Shown piece by piece: positions 1 to 9,292 of a DNA stretch of 64,000 bases; position 1 is the stretch's first letter, and each line of letters starts with the position of its first letter. A model generated the notes under the pieces. That model was not told the origin of the DNA. It worked only from the letters and a program-made list of their open reading frames with translations, and made no database searches. The position numbers and the translations under genes were made by a program. The stretch lies in contig OZ020491.1 of the NCBI GenBank assembly GCA_963971405.1, forward strand, positions 4,594,910 through 4,658,909. Direction: 5' to 3'. The stretch is from Psococerastis gibbosa. Lineage: Eukaryota; Arthropoda; Insecta; Psocodea; Psocidae.

Positions 1-235
1 GGCTATAGGGAGATAGTACGCAGAGGAGCGTAGTTATAAAGACGCAACTCTTTGTGTTGTTTATAAGTTTTTGTCTTGTTTCAAACTTGTCGTCAAACCC
101 TTGGGAATTCTGTGGGACCATGCATTTTGGGTGACTGGTATCCGTACATAGTACATGCAGTTCGAAGAGGAGCGTAGCTACAAAGGCGCGATTCTTAGTG
201 TTGTTTTTTATTAAGTTTTGTCTTGTTGCTTTCCC
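1..235 (+). repeat. two-copy tandem repeat at the window edge
   Basis: gaggagcgtagttataaaga...tgttgtttataagttttt at 20-85 and gaggagcgtagctacaaagg...tgttttttattaagttttg at 168-230; spacing about 145 bp. Confidence 0.55.
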
Positions 236-455
236 ATTTATACCTTGTATAAGGAAAGCTTTGTGATGGTCGATATTTTCGATTTCGATATATCAATAAG
301 TTTACACGTTTTGAGGCATCAAGAACCAAAAACGTGGTTTCTACGAATTTTCTGTCTGTCCGTCAATTTGTGGGTAGACTACTGGATTATGATGAAATCC
401 GGCGTAAAAATCATATCTCGGGACCATTTTTTTATATTTATTTTGGGCTCACTGC
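228..455 (-). mobile_element. 850-bp dispersed repeat, partial copy
   Basis: Reverse orientation of the repeat's right end (aaggaaagctttgtgatggtcg...ctgtctgtccgtc...atctcgggaccattttt). Confidence 0.75.
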
Positions 456-570
456 CTGCTTTCAGAATTTCTGCTTTAAGCAACCCTGTCAGCCTGGCGG
501 AGGGGGGGAGTCTGTTTATTAAAAGGGCAGACTCCTTCACCTCAGGGAGAAGGGGAGTTGACTGAGTAAT
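455..570 (+). repeat. dispersed repeat (ttaagcaaccctgtcagcct type)
   Basis: Contains ctttaagcaaccctgtcagc, then gggcagactccttcacctc and ggggagttgactga. Relatives at 21,490-21,640, 36,515-36,562 and, reversed, 43,590-43,700. Confidence 0.65.
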
Positions 571-2080
571 TCGGGGGTAACCAGGGCTCGACAAGCACGT
601 AAACTGACTGGTAGTCTCAGCACGACGCACGTTGTCATGTCCCACCATGTTCCACTGCCAACGCTGTGCACACTACCAAATTTGCTGCAGTTTTGAACAG
701 GCTCTGTTCCGTTGGATTCAACTTGTCATGGCCGTTCGCTGTTGGATCCTAGTGATTGATATCAATTTAGACAAATATTTATTTGCGCTCCTGTTAACGA
801 AGTGGAGAGTTTAAAGCACAAAATAGCCCCGCAAGACTACCAGTAGCCAATGTTTGTGTTGGCAACTCCGATAATTCGAGTTACCTCGCTTTGACACCTA
901 GCCAACTGCCGTCATATTATTGGACACAAATAATTTATTTTTCTTGTTACTCTCTTAGTTAAACGTCATTATAGAGCTGTTGCTGAAATGTTGTCTCTCA
1001 TTTACACGCTTGTCGTGTCCTGCGGCGTCAGAAGTTCACGGTCGAACTGATGCCGGTTAATGCGTTGTATATAATCGGGATTTGTTGCTTCTGAATATTA
1101 GAATAAAGGTGGGTTCGTGATATGGTGTGGAATGGTGGATCCACAGGGGGGGGGGGGCATGACCCCCCCTAAATGAGTAAATTCATATGATAGTAAAAAA
1201 AAAAATTGAAAAAACTCAAATTTTCAACAAAAAATTACCTTTTAAACTTACATACAAACTTGTGACCCCACCCCCCATAAATTTTCCACTGGATACGCTC
1301 TTGCGTGATAGTCCTCAGAATTGCAACGATAGGATGGCCCTTGGAACACTTATAAAAATCGAATAAACTCGATGTTCCGCTTATCGTCGCTGAGACTGCA
1401 AAATGTCCACACACCATGGCATCCAAAATAAATGAATACACCTTGTAGCAAACGGTCGGTTGCCAGCAGCCAATGGGAAGGACGCAATAAATAAATTAAA
1501 ATAATAAATAAATAAGACAAAAGTTACGCAGTTTTTTTTTTTGGCTCCTAAAAAGTAAGCTTTTCACATGCGACATTTTGCAGTATCAGCAGTATCAGTA
1601 TCAGTATCAGTTTTAGAATAAACAAAGGGTTCCAAGTGCCATCCTATCGGGGTCGGGTACGGTTAGTACAGTAGGTCGTGTAGGCTACATACTGTATAAG
1701 TGGCTGGGTTACAATGTATCTGTGAGTTATGGTCATGAAATACCTAAGGCATGTTATACCTACTCTTTTTCCCTAGAAATGGCCAGTAAATGATCTTTTT
1801 ACTCTTGTAGTTCACTCCTCGAAGCATTGAACCATCGCGGCATTGCGTTGCTTGCGTGTCCACTTTGTATGGACAGTGCAGCGCGTTCGGCATACCAAAC
1901 GACTGTCTATACCTGCCTTACAATTAGTTGTCGTACTATATCGCATACAAATCACGCCCAGACGGCCCCTACTTATAGCGATTCTTCGGTAATTGCTCTT
2001 CTGGGAATCATAAAAGATGTGCCTAGAGTTGTATATAGGAGAGATGGGACATTCTTTTAGCGTCAAAAATATTTTTTAAC
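571..2080. other. no gene seen
   Basis: AT-rich, with short random frames, a G run at about 1,145-1,157, and a cagtatcag microsatellite at 1,582-1,612. Confidence 0.6.
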
Positions 2081-2082
2081 TT

Positions 2083-2481
2083 CTTAAGAGTGTACATCCC
2101 ATAGGAAATTTGCAGCCCGAAATTTAGTACTTTTTATTTTTTTATTTAATTAACTAAGCAAGTTATTAATGATTTGGCTCATTTACGTTGTAGAAGACTA
2201 CTTCATGCATCATATAATAATGTATTTTTAATTTTAAATTGTAGTTTTTTTCATTATATCTATTTTTCGTGAGAAGTTATTGTTTATAAATTATTATTAT
2301 TATTATTATTATTATGTTTATGAAAAAACTACTATTAATTGAAAATACCTTATTATATGATACATGAAGTAACTTAGTTCTCTACGACTTAAATATGCCA
2401 AATCTTTAATAACTTGCTTAGTTAATTAAATAAAAAATAAAAAGTATTACATTTCGGGCTGCCAATTTCCTACACTCTTAA
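2083..2481. mobile_element. palindromic MITE, second family, copy 1
   Basis: Left end CTTAAGAGTGTACATCCCAT..., then TTTATTTAATTAACTAAGCA; right end mirrors (TGCTTAGTTAATTAAATAAA...), with AT-rich centre. Relatives at 19,392-19,772 and 40,343-40,750. Confidence 0.8.
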
Positions 2482-2501
2482 AGCGGTCTATTGGTATAGG
2501 T

Positions 2502-2590
2502 CAGTGGTCGGCAAACTTTTCAGCCAAACATAAACATTTCAAAAATTTAAAAAAAAAAAATTGGGAGCCAAATTGGCTTGTTTATAAAAT
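2502..2590 (+). mobile_element. possible hAT-type repeat end
   Basis: CAGTGGTCGGCAAACTTTTC followed by gagccaaattggc-like sequence resembles the widespread end of non-autonomous hAT repeats. No other end or target duplication seen. Confidence 0.35.
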
Positions 2591-2749
2591 TTTATTACAC
2601 GAAACCCAAAGAGCTATATGCGAGAGTAACACTTTGACGACTACTTGTATAGGATAATGGCAAGGGTGTAATATTATTGACTTACATTGCCCCCTTCCCC
2701 TAATTGTTCGATGACTGAGGTCCCTGCCTCTAATGGCTATTAACAGATA

Positions 2750-3690
2750 CAGTGTTGCTCATAATAATAGGGACACTTCGAATTTTTCAATTTTTTTTTA
2801 AACCCAATGAGATACCACAATTATAGTCAGCAGTAGTTGACGGCTTGGTTATCTGAATATTTTGTATGAGTTTGGTTAAAAAGGATCAAGAACTTAAAGC
2901 GTGCAAGAATTTTTTTAAATTTTTGCTGGTCATAATAATATGGACGCGAGTCTAGTTTTTGTTTTATTTAAGCCAAACCACAAAGAAAATTTAAAAATCT
3001 GCCCAAGGTCTCTTGCCACTTAAAATCTCAAGATATTTCGAGAAAATGGGCCGCATGAAACATTGCTCTGATGATGAAAGAAGAATTATCTGCGGCTTGC
3101 GGAAGAAAGGGTTTAGCATCAGAAAAATTGCTGATTTAGTCGATCGATCAAAAACAATGGTTGCCAACGCGTTTAAGGAACAAACTGCCTAGGAAGACAT
3201 CCGAAAATTTTGACCGTTTCCTTGTCCGCGAATCAAAGCGCGACCCATTCGCCTCCTCAAGAACGCTAAAGGAACGTGTTGGTGCGTCAATCAGCCCCGG
3301 TACAATTCGACGACGTCTTTTTGAAGCTGGACTGCCATCCAGGATTCCCAAGAAGGTGCCACTGTTGTCCAAAAAGAACGTAAAGGATGGCTTGAGGTTT
3401 GCTCATACACACCGCCATCGGGTCAATTAGAGGAACGTCCTATGGAGCGATGAAACCAAGATAAATCTCTTTGGGTCTCATGAGCAGTTCGTGAGGCGGC
3501 CAACTAACGCCGCATTCAATTTTGAAAATCTTCATTAGATTCTCACGTTCTTGGCCAATTGGGATGAAATTTACACAACATATCAAACTTCTTGCCATGT
3601 TATTTACTGCTAACAATCAAGGCCAAAACTCTTGCCATTTTGGAGATTTTAGGAAAATTCACTGTGTCCCTATTATTATGAGCAACACTG
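2750..3690 (+). mobile_element. internally deleted Tc1-like transposon
   Basis: Inverted ends of about 27 bp beginning CAGTGTTGCTCATAATAATA and mirrored at 3,664-3,690; TA target duplications at 2,748-2,749 and 3,691-3,692. At 941 bp it is shorter than usual Tc1 elements (1.3-1.7 kb). It carries a broken transposase: N-terminal helix-turn-helix sequence and the first DDE acidic motif, but the region with the second D and the E is deleted. Confidence 0.9.
3046..3525 (+). pseudogene. Tc1-like transposase remnant
   Basis: The first frame (from ATG 3,046) gives a homeo-like DNA-binding segment (DERRIICGLRKKGFSIRKIA). After about 3,160 the reading moves to another frame (KTSENFDRFLVRESKRDPFA, SPGTIRRRLFEAGLPSR), followed by an in-frame stop and then VLWSDETKINLFGS, which holds the first catalytic D. 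One frameshift, one stop and loss of the C-terminal catalytic half make it inactive. Confidence 0.85.
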
Positions 3691-3785
3691 TATATGTCCA
3701 ACTAAGCCTTTGGTAACTTCTTATGGCGGGCCCTTGAAAGAAGAATTGTTCCAGAGCAGGGAAAACAAATATTAGAAATTCGCCA

Positions 3786-4035
3786 TACTATCGGAGACGT
3801 GTCGTAACTCAACATGGGTACTACGACTTCGATGGCCAGGTGGTTCTTTACACGCCATGCGATCGGAGACGTGTCGTAACGGGTGCTAACCTACAGAGGC
3901 GACTGAAGACGTCAATCGGATACATTCATTAAATTGTCGTATGCGATAAACCTTTAAAAATAAAAAAACACCCTATACAGGCGACTGAAGATATCCGATA
4001 CATTCATTAAGTTGTTTGTACGCAATCACATTTTT
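3786..4035 (+). mobile_element. poly(A)-tailed SINE-like repeat (atcggagacgtgtcgtaac family)
   Basis: Reads gacttcgatggccaggtggt, atcggagacgtgtcgtaac, ctacagaggcgactgaag, atcggatacattcattaaat, then A-rich. Other copies: 31,624-31,775 (-), 31,833-32,019 (-), 37,983-38,185 (+), 39,975-40,342 (inverted pair), 48,084-48,155 with 48,403-48,503 (-), 50,820-50,990 (+). The 5' end has an A-box-like ggccaggtggtaacg, but no clear B box. Confidence 0.65.
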
Positions 4036-4039
4036 TTTC

Positions 4040-4545
4040 TTTGAATAAAAATAAAAAAAATAAAAATAAGGCTTATTTCATAATATTTTCCTTAGTAACT
4101 TTGTAAAACTTGCTGTCACTCATTTTGAAAAAAAAATGTCTTTGTAAAGTTTTTTTTTCGACAACGAAGACTTATTTCAGTTACCTGCGCTAAACATGAA
4201 CGAATATGGGTTTTGAAAAACAAGTAATTCTCAGCAGGGGCAAAATCGCACCCCAAAATATGAAAAAAAATTATGATCGCAAAATTCGCTGAACTCTATT
4301 GTTGGCACGAAAAGAGTATATCTGGCAGTTGCTAACAAAGTAGAATTGGCACAAAGCTGGCCAATTGTTTTATTTGACAGTTTATCTGGTGGCGGCGGTG
4401 GTTCGCCATTTTAAACTGTATTTTGGCACAACATAGGTAACCGCTGGGGTGTTTACGGTGTTTACACAAACCAGCTGTTTGAGAAAACCACCAGCTTGGT
4501 TTTAATGTTTTCTTTTGCTTGGGCACAGTTCAATGGTAGGCTATA
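4040..4545. other. no gene seen
   Basis: A/T-rich intergenic or intronic sequence. Confidence 0.6.
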
Positions 4546-4549
4546 ACAT

Positions 4550-5225
4550 TTTGCATATTTCCACCGACCTCTCATTGCAGTTTGCACATACGTTGACGTG
4601 GTAGCAGATATTATTAATAAAGGCGGGGTGTCCACCGACCTCACATTGCAGAATGGACACACGTTGACGTGATAGCAGATATTATTAATAAAGACGGGGT
4701 TTCCACCGACCTCTAATTGCAGAATGCACATATATTGACGTGGTAGCAGATATTATTAATATAGGCGGGGTTTCCACCGACCTCTCATTGGAGAATGCAC
4801 ATACGTTGACGTGGTAGCAGATATTATTAATAAAGGCGGGCTTCCACCGACCTCTCATTGCAGAATGCACATACGTTGACGTGGTAGCAGATATTATTAA
4901 TAAAGGCGGGGTTTCCACCGACCTCTCATTGCAGAATGCACATACGTTGACGTGGTAGCAGATATTATTAATAAAGGCGGGGTTTCACCCACCTCTCATT
5001 GCAGAATGCAAATGACATTGACGGAAATATTTGTTTTACTACATCCCATAGTTAAAATTGATCAATGATTGTAGAGTAAAATCACAAACTAAAATTAAAA
5101 AAAATGGCGTCATGGGATATGTTAAGTACAAACATTTTAATAGATTTCTATAAAAAGAAAAATTCAAATTTCCGTCAATGTCATTTGCATTCTGCAATGA
5201 GAGGTCGGTGGAAACCCCGCCGTAT
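4550..5225. mobile_element. fold-back MITE whose left arm is a 71-bp tandem array
   Basis: Arm units containing GACGTGGTAGCAGATATTAT and GGCGGGGTTTCCACCGACC recur at 4,663, 4,734, 4,805, 4,875, 4,946 and 5,017 (spacing 71, 71, 70, 71, 71 bp). The right side (5,170-5,223) is the single inverted arm. Between them is a spacer shared with other family members (attgatcaatga). Confidence 0.85.
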
Positions 5226-5764
5226 GATTGGTTGTAGTTGCCTAGTCATCATGACTGACTGATGGGTCCAAGGCCGTAGCCAAAGGCGGGTTCAAACACC
5301 CCCCCCCCCCCCCGAAATGAAATGGCTTGATACTAGATTGAATCGGATTTTGAGAGGAAAAACCACTATGTAATATCCAAAGAAATTTCTGAAAATTATA
5401 GAATACCCACGCGAGCCTCCTGGCAAATGAATGAGAACCCATGAGAAATAAGATAATTAGGCCTAAAATGGCTAACTGTCACGTAGCTAGTAAATAATAG
5501 TTAATAGTTTAATAATAATAATAAAATCTTTATTGAAAAAACAGAAATGTAGATGATGCGAGATAAGGGCATGTGGCGCTCCCTTGCACCTACATAACTG
5601 TACATATTCAACGATAGTTTAATTGAAATATTTATTTAACCTACGTAAATTCCCTGTAGATCTTTGCTCTACGTTCAACTCACTTTTGAAAAAAATGAGA
5701 GATAAAACGTTATTCGAGGGAGCGACTCAAATGTTCCCCTAACTGTTGATGCATATGTAAATGG

Positions 5765-5945
5765 TCTTTTTTAGTTTCAGTTACAATTTAGTAAATTTAA
5801 CTTCTTTTAATTCAGTTAATTTTGTACATTTTTTTATATAGTAAATCATAGTGTAATATTTAATTTAACATTATGGGTTAATTGCAAGAGTGGGCCGAAA
5901 GGTCCATAATTCGCCCGTGTGGAAAATAAAGACAATTTTCATTCT
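5765..5945 (+). mobile_element. LINE 3'-end-like remnant
   Basis: Ends ttaattgcaagagtgggccg...ttcgcccgtgtggaaaataaagac. A relative lies at 25,745-25,915. The shared 3' segment with AATAAA-like ends suggests retrotransposon 3' ends. Confidence 0.4.
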
Positions 5946-6339
5946 TTCAAATTGCACCAATTGGCCACTGTTTTGGAACTTGATTTGCAAAAAATAATGA
6001 TGTCACTGGGATTCAAAACTGGGACCAATTGGCGTTGATGGCGTCATAAAGAGCAACAAGGGGGGGGGGGGCGCAGAAGGCGGCAAGACAGACACGGAAC
6101 CAATGGAGGGACGAGTTGGTGGCGTCACATATCTTAATATGTAAAAATTTTGGGGAAAGAAGAGACATTTTTTATAACTCTTGGATCGAAATGTCATGTT
6201 AAATTGGCGGAAGGTGGGCGTGTAGTGAGGACGATATGCAGGGAGTTGCTGCCAACCAATCGCTAAGATTGTAACCTTAAGAAGAAGAATTTTTATCTCT
6301 GGCTGTATCTGATTCATCTGCCGCGCCAAAACGTGCTCG

Positions 6340-6540
6340 TTGAATCCGCATCTGACTACTGCCGGACGGCGCAGGCGCGGTTTTAACGGAGCGACTTTGG
6401 CCGATTCAGTTTGAGTTGGGATGTGCTAGAGTGAGGTGTGCGCGGAAGTGCGTCGAGTCCGCACAAGCCTGCCGATTTCCGCGGCAACTCCCGCCGGGGT
6501 GGCCGCCACTCGTCCGCCTCGTCGCCCGTAATTGGATAAC
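6340..6540 (+). promoter_or_regulatory. CpG-rich stretch, possible promoter region
   Basis: This is about 200 bp of GC- and CpG-rich sequence in an otherwise AT-rich area. It contains an initiator-like ATTCAGTTTGA at about 6,403. It lies about 1.2 kb upstream of the possible exon at 7,576, so it could be a promoter or 5' exon of that transcript. No TATA box or open frame supports it directly; it might also be part of an unrecognised repeat. Confidence 0.2.
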
Positions 6541-7063
6541 TTGTGTTTTTGTGCAGTGATTTTTTTGTTTGAGGGTTTGCATTTTTATTATTATTTGGCA
6601 CATTGGGTTTTATTATCTTGAGATTTTTGGGCTCTTGGTTATTTTGCCGGCCGAGTTCTTTAATTCTGCCGGCTGCCGCATTTGCGGAAGTTAGGGCTTT
6701 CGACAGAACAATAATTGAGGTTAAAGCTTTCGCAGTTATATTAAATTTTCTTATCTGCAGGCCTACTAAGAAGGAAATCAGTTTCTGTTTTAGAAAATGC
6801 AAACAAAACAATTTTGAGTAGCACTTTGTATTCTAAAATTATTTTGTTTACATTTTCAGCCCCATTATAAGTTATTTTTTAAATGCCATAGTCAGCCTGC
6901 AAATGGATTACTACCATAAAAAACACGACTATACAGATTTTTATCTAGAATTATTGTTAGTCCGAGTGGTATTTATTATTTTGAGAGTTCAAGCTGACAT
7001 AGTTCTTGACTTGGGACCCTTTGAACAGCACAATTATTGAGATCACAGCAGTGTATCAATCAT

Positions 7064-7333
7064 TCATGCTATGGTCATTGCCAATTTAACTGTTTGGGAA
7101 CAATATAGCTTGACCTGGTTAGCAAAGACAGTCATGTTTTCTATGGCCCTGCTCGATGTAGGCAGCCTCACAACAGTCCAACCGCACCCGCACAGTGCTG
7201 GACAGTGGCCTACCACGTTTTCCGCGGTTTCCTCGGACTCATTGCATTGTAGCATCTCCGCATTCTGGTTAGGCCATGTGGGCTCTGAACAGGCCATGAC
7301 TAGCAATAAGTCTGTCTGGTAATTAATTAGCAC
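7064..7333 (-). pseudogene. possible LINE C-terminal zinc-motif remnant
   Basis: A 89-codon open frame contains QCNESEETAENVVGHCPAL, resembling the C-x-x-(E)ETAEH-x-x-x-x-CPAL motif at LINE C-termini. No flanking RT sequence recognised. Confidence 0.4.
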
Positions 7334-7575
7334 GTCGAGAAAGTTTGTACTTTTAATAAGTCTTCAAATAATTATTCTTATTTAACTGTAGTGGATTGAG
7401 AAATTTATTAACTTCGCCGCCATATAAAACCCCAGGCCACCCTTATTTATATAAAATGATGAGCCCTTTACCCTAATAACCCGTTGTAAAAATGCAGCCC
7501 TTGCAGTTATCAGGTTATGCAATGTGTAGTGAGTGAGTGTATTCGTGTGAAGCAACAATTACGATCATACTGCAG

Positions 7576-7680
7576 GGAAGTGTCGCGGGAGACGGGCCTG
7601 CGTCTCCCGACGCCCATGATAAGAAGAAGAAGAAGGGCAAGACTGACGATGAGGAAGACACAACTCCTACAAAGACTGAG
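7576..7680 (+). CDS. possible upstream coding exon of the AUTS2-like gene
   Basis: This is a 105-bp open stretch between a good acceptor (catactgcag) and donor (GAG|GTACGA). It encodes 35 residues: Gly/Ala/Pro-rich first, then a DKKKKKGK basic run, then an acidic Thr-rich tail (TDDEEDTTPTKTE). It is in phase 0 at both ends, so it could splice directly to the exon at 45,088, which also starts in phase 0. Charged low-complexity sequence of this kind is typical of AUTS2-family N-terminal regions but is not diagnostic. Its GC content and codon-like composition stand out from the AT-rich surroundings. If real, it is followed by a 37-kb intron with a copia element 78 bp past the donor. It could instead belong to another gene or be fortuitous. 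Confidence 0.5.
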
Positions 7681-7758
7681 GTACGATTGTATACATACTA
7701 AGGGCCACTCCCACCATGTGGCAGATGCAGACCGCCACGCGAAACTCCAACTCGATTC

Positions 7759-8017
7759 TGTTGGGTTATGCCTTGGATCGGTTTTAAATTTATAGATAAA
7801 AAAATATCACACTTTGAATTAATATTGTGTATTCGCCATCTTTTGTAGCAAGGAAGTAAAAAAAACATTGTAAACTCTAAACAGTGTCACAGACAATGTC
7901 ATAGACAAACAAAAATATTATTAAATTAATATTTATTTTCATTATTATTATTTTTAATTTTATTATTATTTTATTATGAAATAGCAAAAATTATAATTTA
8001 AAAAATTTATTTCAACA
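7759..8017 (-). repeat. copia 3' LTR
   Basis: A 259-bp copy of the LTR, directly preceded (on the - strand) by the polypurine tract. Its outer end is 78 bp from the donor of the possible host exon at 7,680. Confidence 0.95.
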
Positions 8018-8110
8018 TCCTCCCCTTAATTTTTGCATGAATAATTAAATTCCAAACTTTTAGTAAAATAAAATAAAATTCCTTCATTATATAGAAATAC
8101 AATAAAAAGT

Positions 8111-9292
8111 TTAATCAACAAGCATTTTTCTAAACTTTTCAAATGAAGAATTAGGTAGAGCTTTTGTAAAAATATCTGCTGCTTGTTCACTACTTGGAAC
8201 ATGTTTTACTTCTACTACCTTGTTCTTTACTAGATCAGTAATAAATTTATATCTTACATCTATGTGCTTTGTTCGTTTTCCACAACCAGTTTTCATTACT
8301 TCAATTGTACTAGTATTATCAACAAATAGTAAGATTTCCAATTTTTCACCAGTTAATTCCTGGATTAAAGATTTCAAAAACAAACACATTTTTAGACATT
8401 CTGCAGCTGCTATATATTCAGCTTCAGTAGTGGAAAGTGTTACAATATTTTGTTTCTTTGAACACCAAGCTACAGGTCCGCCACAATAGTAAATCACGAA
8501 ACCTGTGGTACTTTTCCGAGATATTTCATCATCTGCGTAACTTGCATCTGAATATGCAATTAGTTTATTACAATTTGAACCATTATAAGTTATTCCTAAA
8601 TTCTTTGTACCTTTTAAATATCTTAAAGTTCTTTTTACATCGGAAACATTATCAGTTTTAGGTTCAATACAACGACTTTCATAATTCACACTGAAAGTTA
8701 TATCTGGTCGTGTTTTAGTAGAACAATATAAGAGACTACCGACTGCTTCGCGGTATGGAAAGGATATATTTTTACTGTTATCTGACTTTTGATTACATAT
8801 TGGAGTTTTAACAGAATTTGCTTCCGACATATTATAAGTTTTAAGCATGTTTTCAACATATTTCTCCTGGCTAATTTTTATACCAGCTTTAGTTCTCAAA
8901 ATTTCAATACCTACATATTTCTTTATGTCTTTGTTATAGGTAACTTCGCAAAGTTTGCTTAGCTTTTTTACAAAATCATTCAACATCAATTCATTTTTAC
9001 TTATTATTAATCCATCATCAACATGAATTGAAATTATCAAGCTTTTATCAGTATTACAATAAATACAAGGATCTGATTTTAATCTCTGTAAACCAATCGA
9101 TAATAAATAATCATTCAACTTAGAATTCCACAATGCTGGAGATTGTTTAAGTCCGTACAATGACTTTTTTAATAGACATACTTTGTCTTTGTTTTTAGCG
9201 TTTTTAAATCCTTCCGGAATATGCATAAAAATTTTCTCATTAAGATCGCTATTTAAAAATGCAGATTTTATATCAAATGAAGCAATTAGCAT
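8111..9292 (-). CDS. copia polyprotein, reverse transcriptase and RNase H part
   Basis: 393 codons in a different frame, overlapping the end of the upstream frame by 7 bp. Visible are the first RT catalytic region (FDIKSAFLN), SLYGLKQSPALW, the active-site HVDDGLIIS (family YVDDM-like), and RNase H motifs SDASYADD, TLSTTEAEYIAAAEC, FVDNTSTIEV and RTKHIDVRYKFI. It ends shortly before the polypurine tract. In copia elements RT is continuous with the upstream polyprotein, so the shift at the short A-run is probably a one-base mutation or an assembly homopolymer error. Confidence 0.93.
   Translation of the reverse strand: MLIASFDIKSAFLNSDLNEKIFMHIPEGFKNAKNKDKVCLLKKSLYGLKQSPALWNSKLNDYLLSIGLQRLKSDPCIYCNTDKSLIISIHVDDGLIISKNELMLNDFVKKLSKLCEVTYNKDIKKYVGIEILRTKAGIKISQEKYVENMLKTYNMSEANSVKTPICNQKSDNSKNISFPYREAVGSLLYCSTKTRPDITFSVNYESRCIEPKTDNVSDVKRTLRYLKGTKNLGITYNGSNCNKLIAYSDASYADDEISRKSTTGFVIYYCGGPVAWCSKKQNIVTLSTTEAEYIAAAECLKMCLFLKSLIQELTGEKLEILLFVDNTSTIEVMKTGCGKRTKHIDVRYKFITDLVKNKVVEVKHVPSSEQAADIFTKALPNSSFEKFRKMLVD

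Larger units (their letters stand above)
5230..7060. other. no coding sequence seen
   Basis: Contains C/G runs at about 5,299-5,313 and 6,060-6,071, the LINE 3'-end-like segment and the CpG-rich stretch. The 142-codon - strand frame at 6,383-6,811 has no family signature. Confidence 0.5.

Noticed and set aside
4550..5225. Regular 71-bp repeats resembling a CRISPR-like array
   Set aside because: The whole unit is conserved with no variable spacers, and it equals half of a MITE; the genome is eukaryotic.
6383..6811. 142-codon - strand frame over the CpG-rich block
   Set aside because: No domain or splice evidence; a GC-rich region gives open frames by chance.
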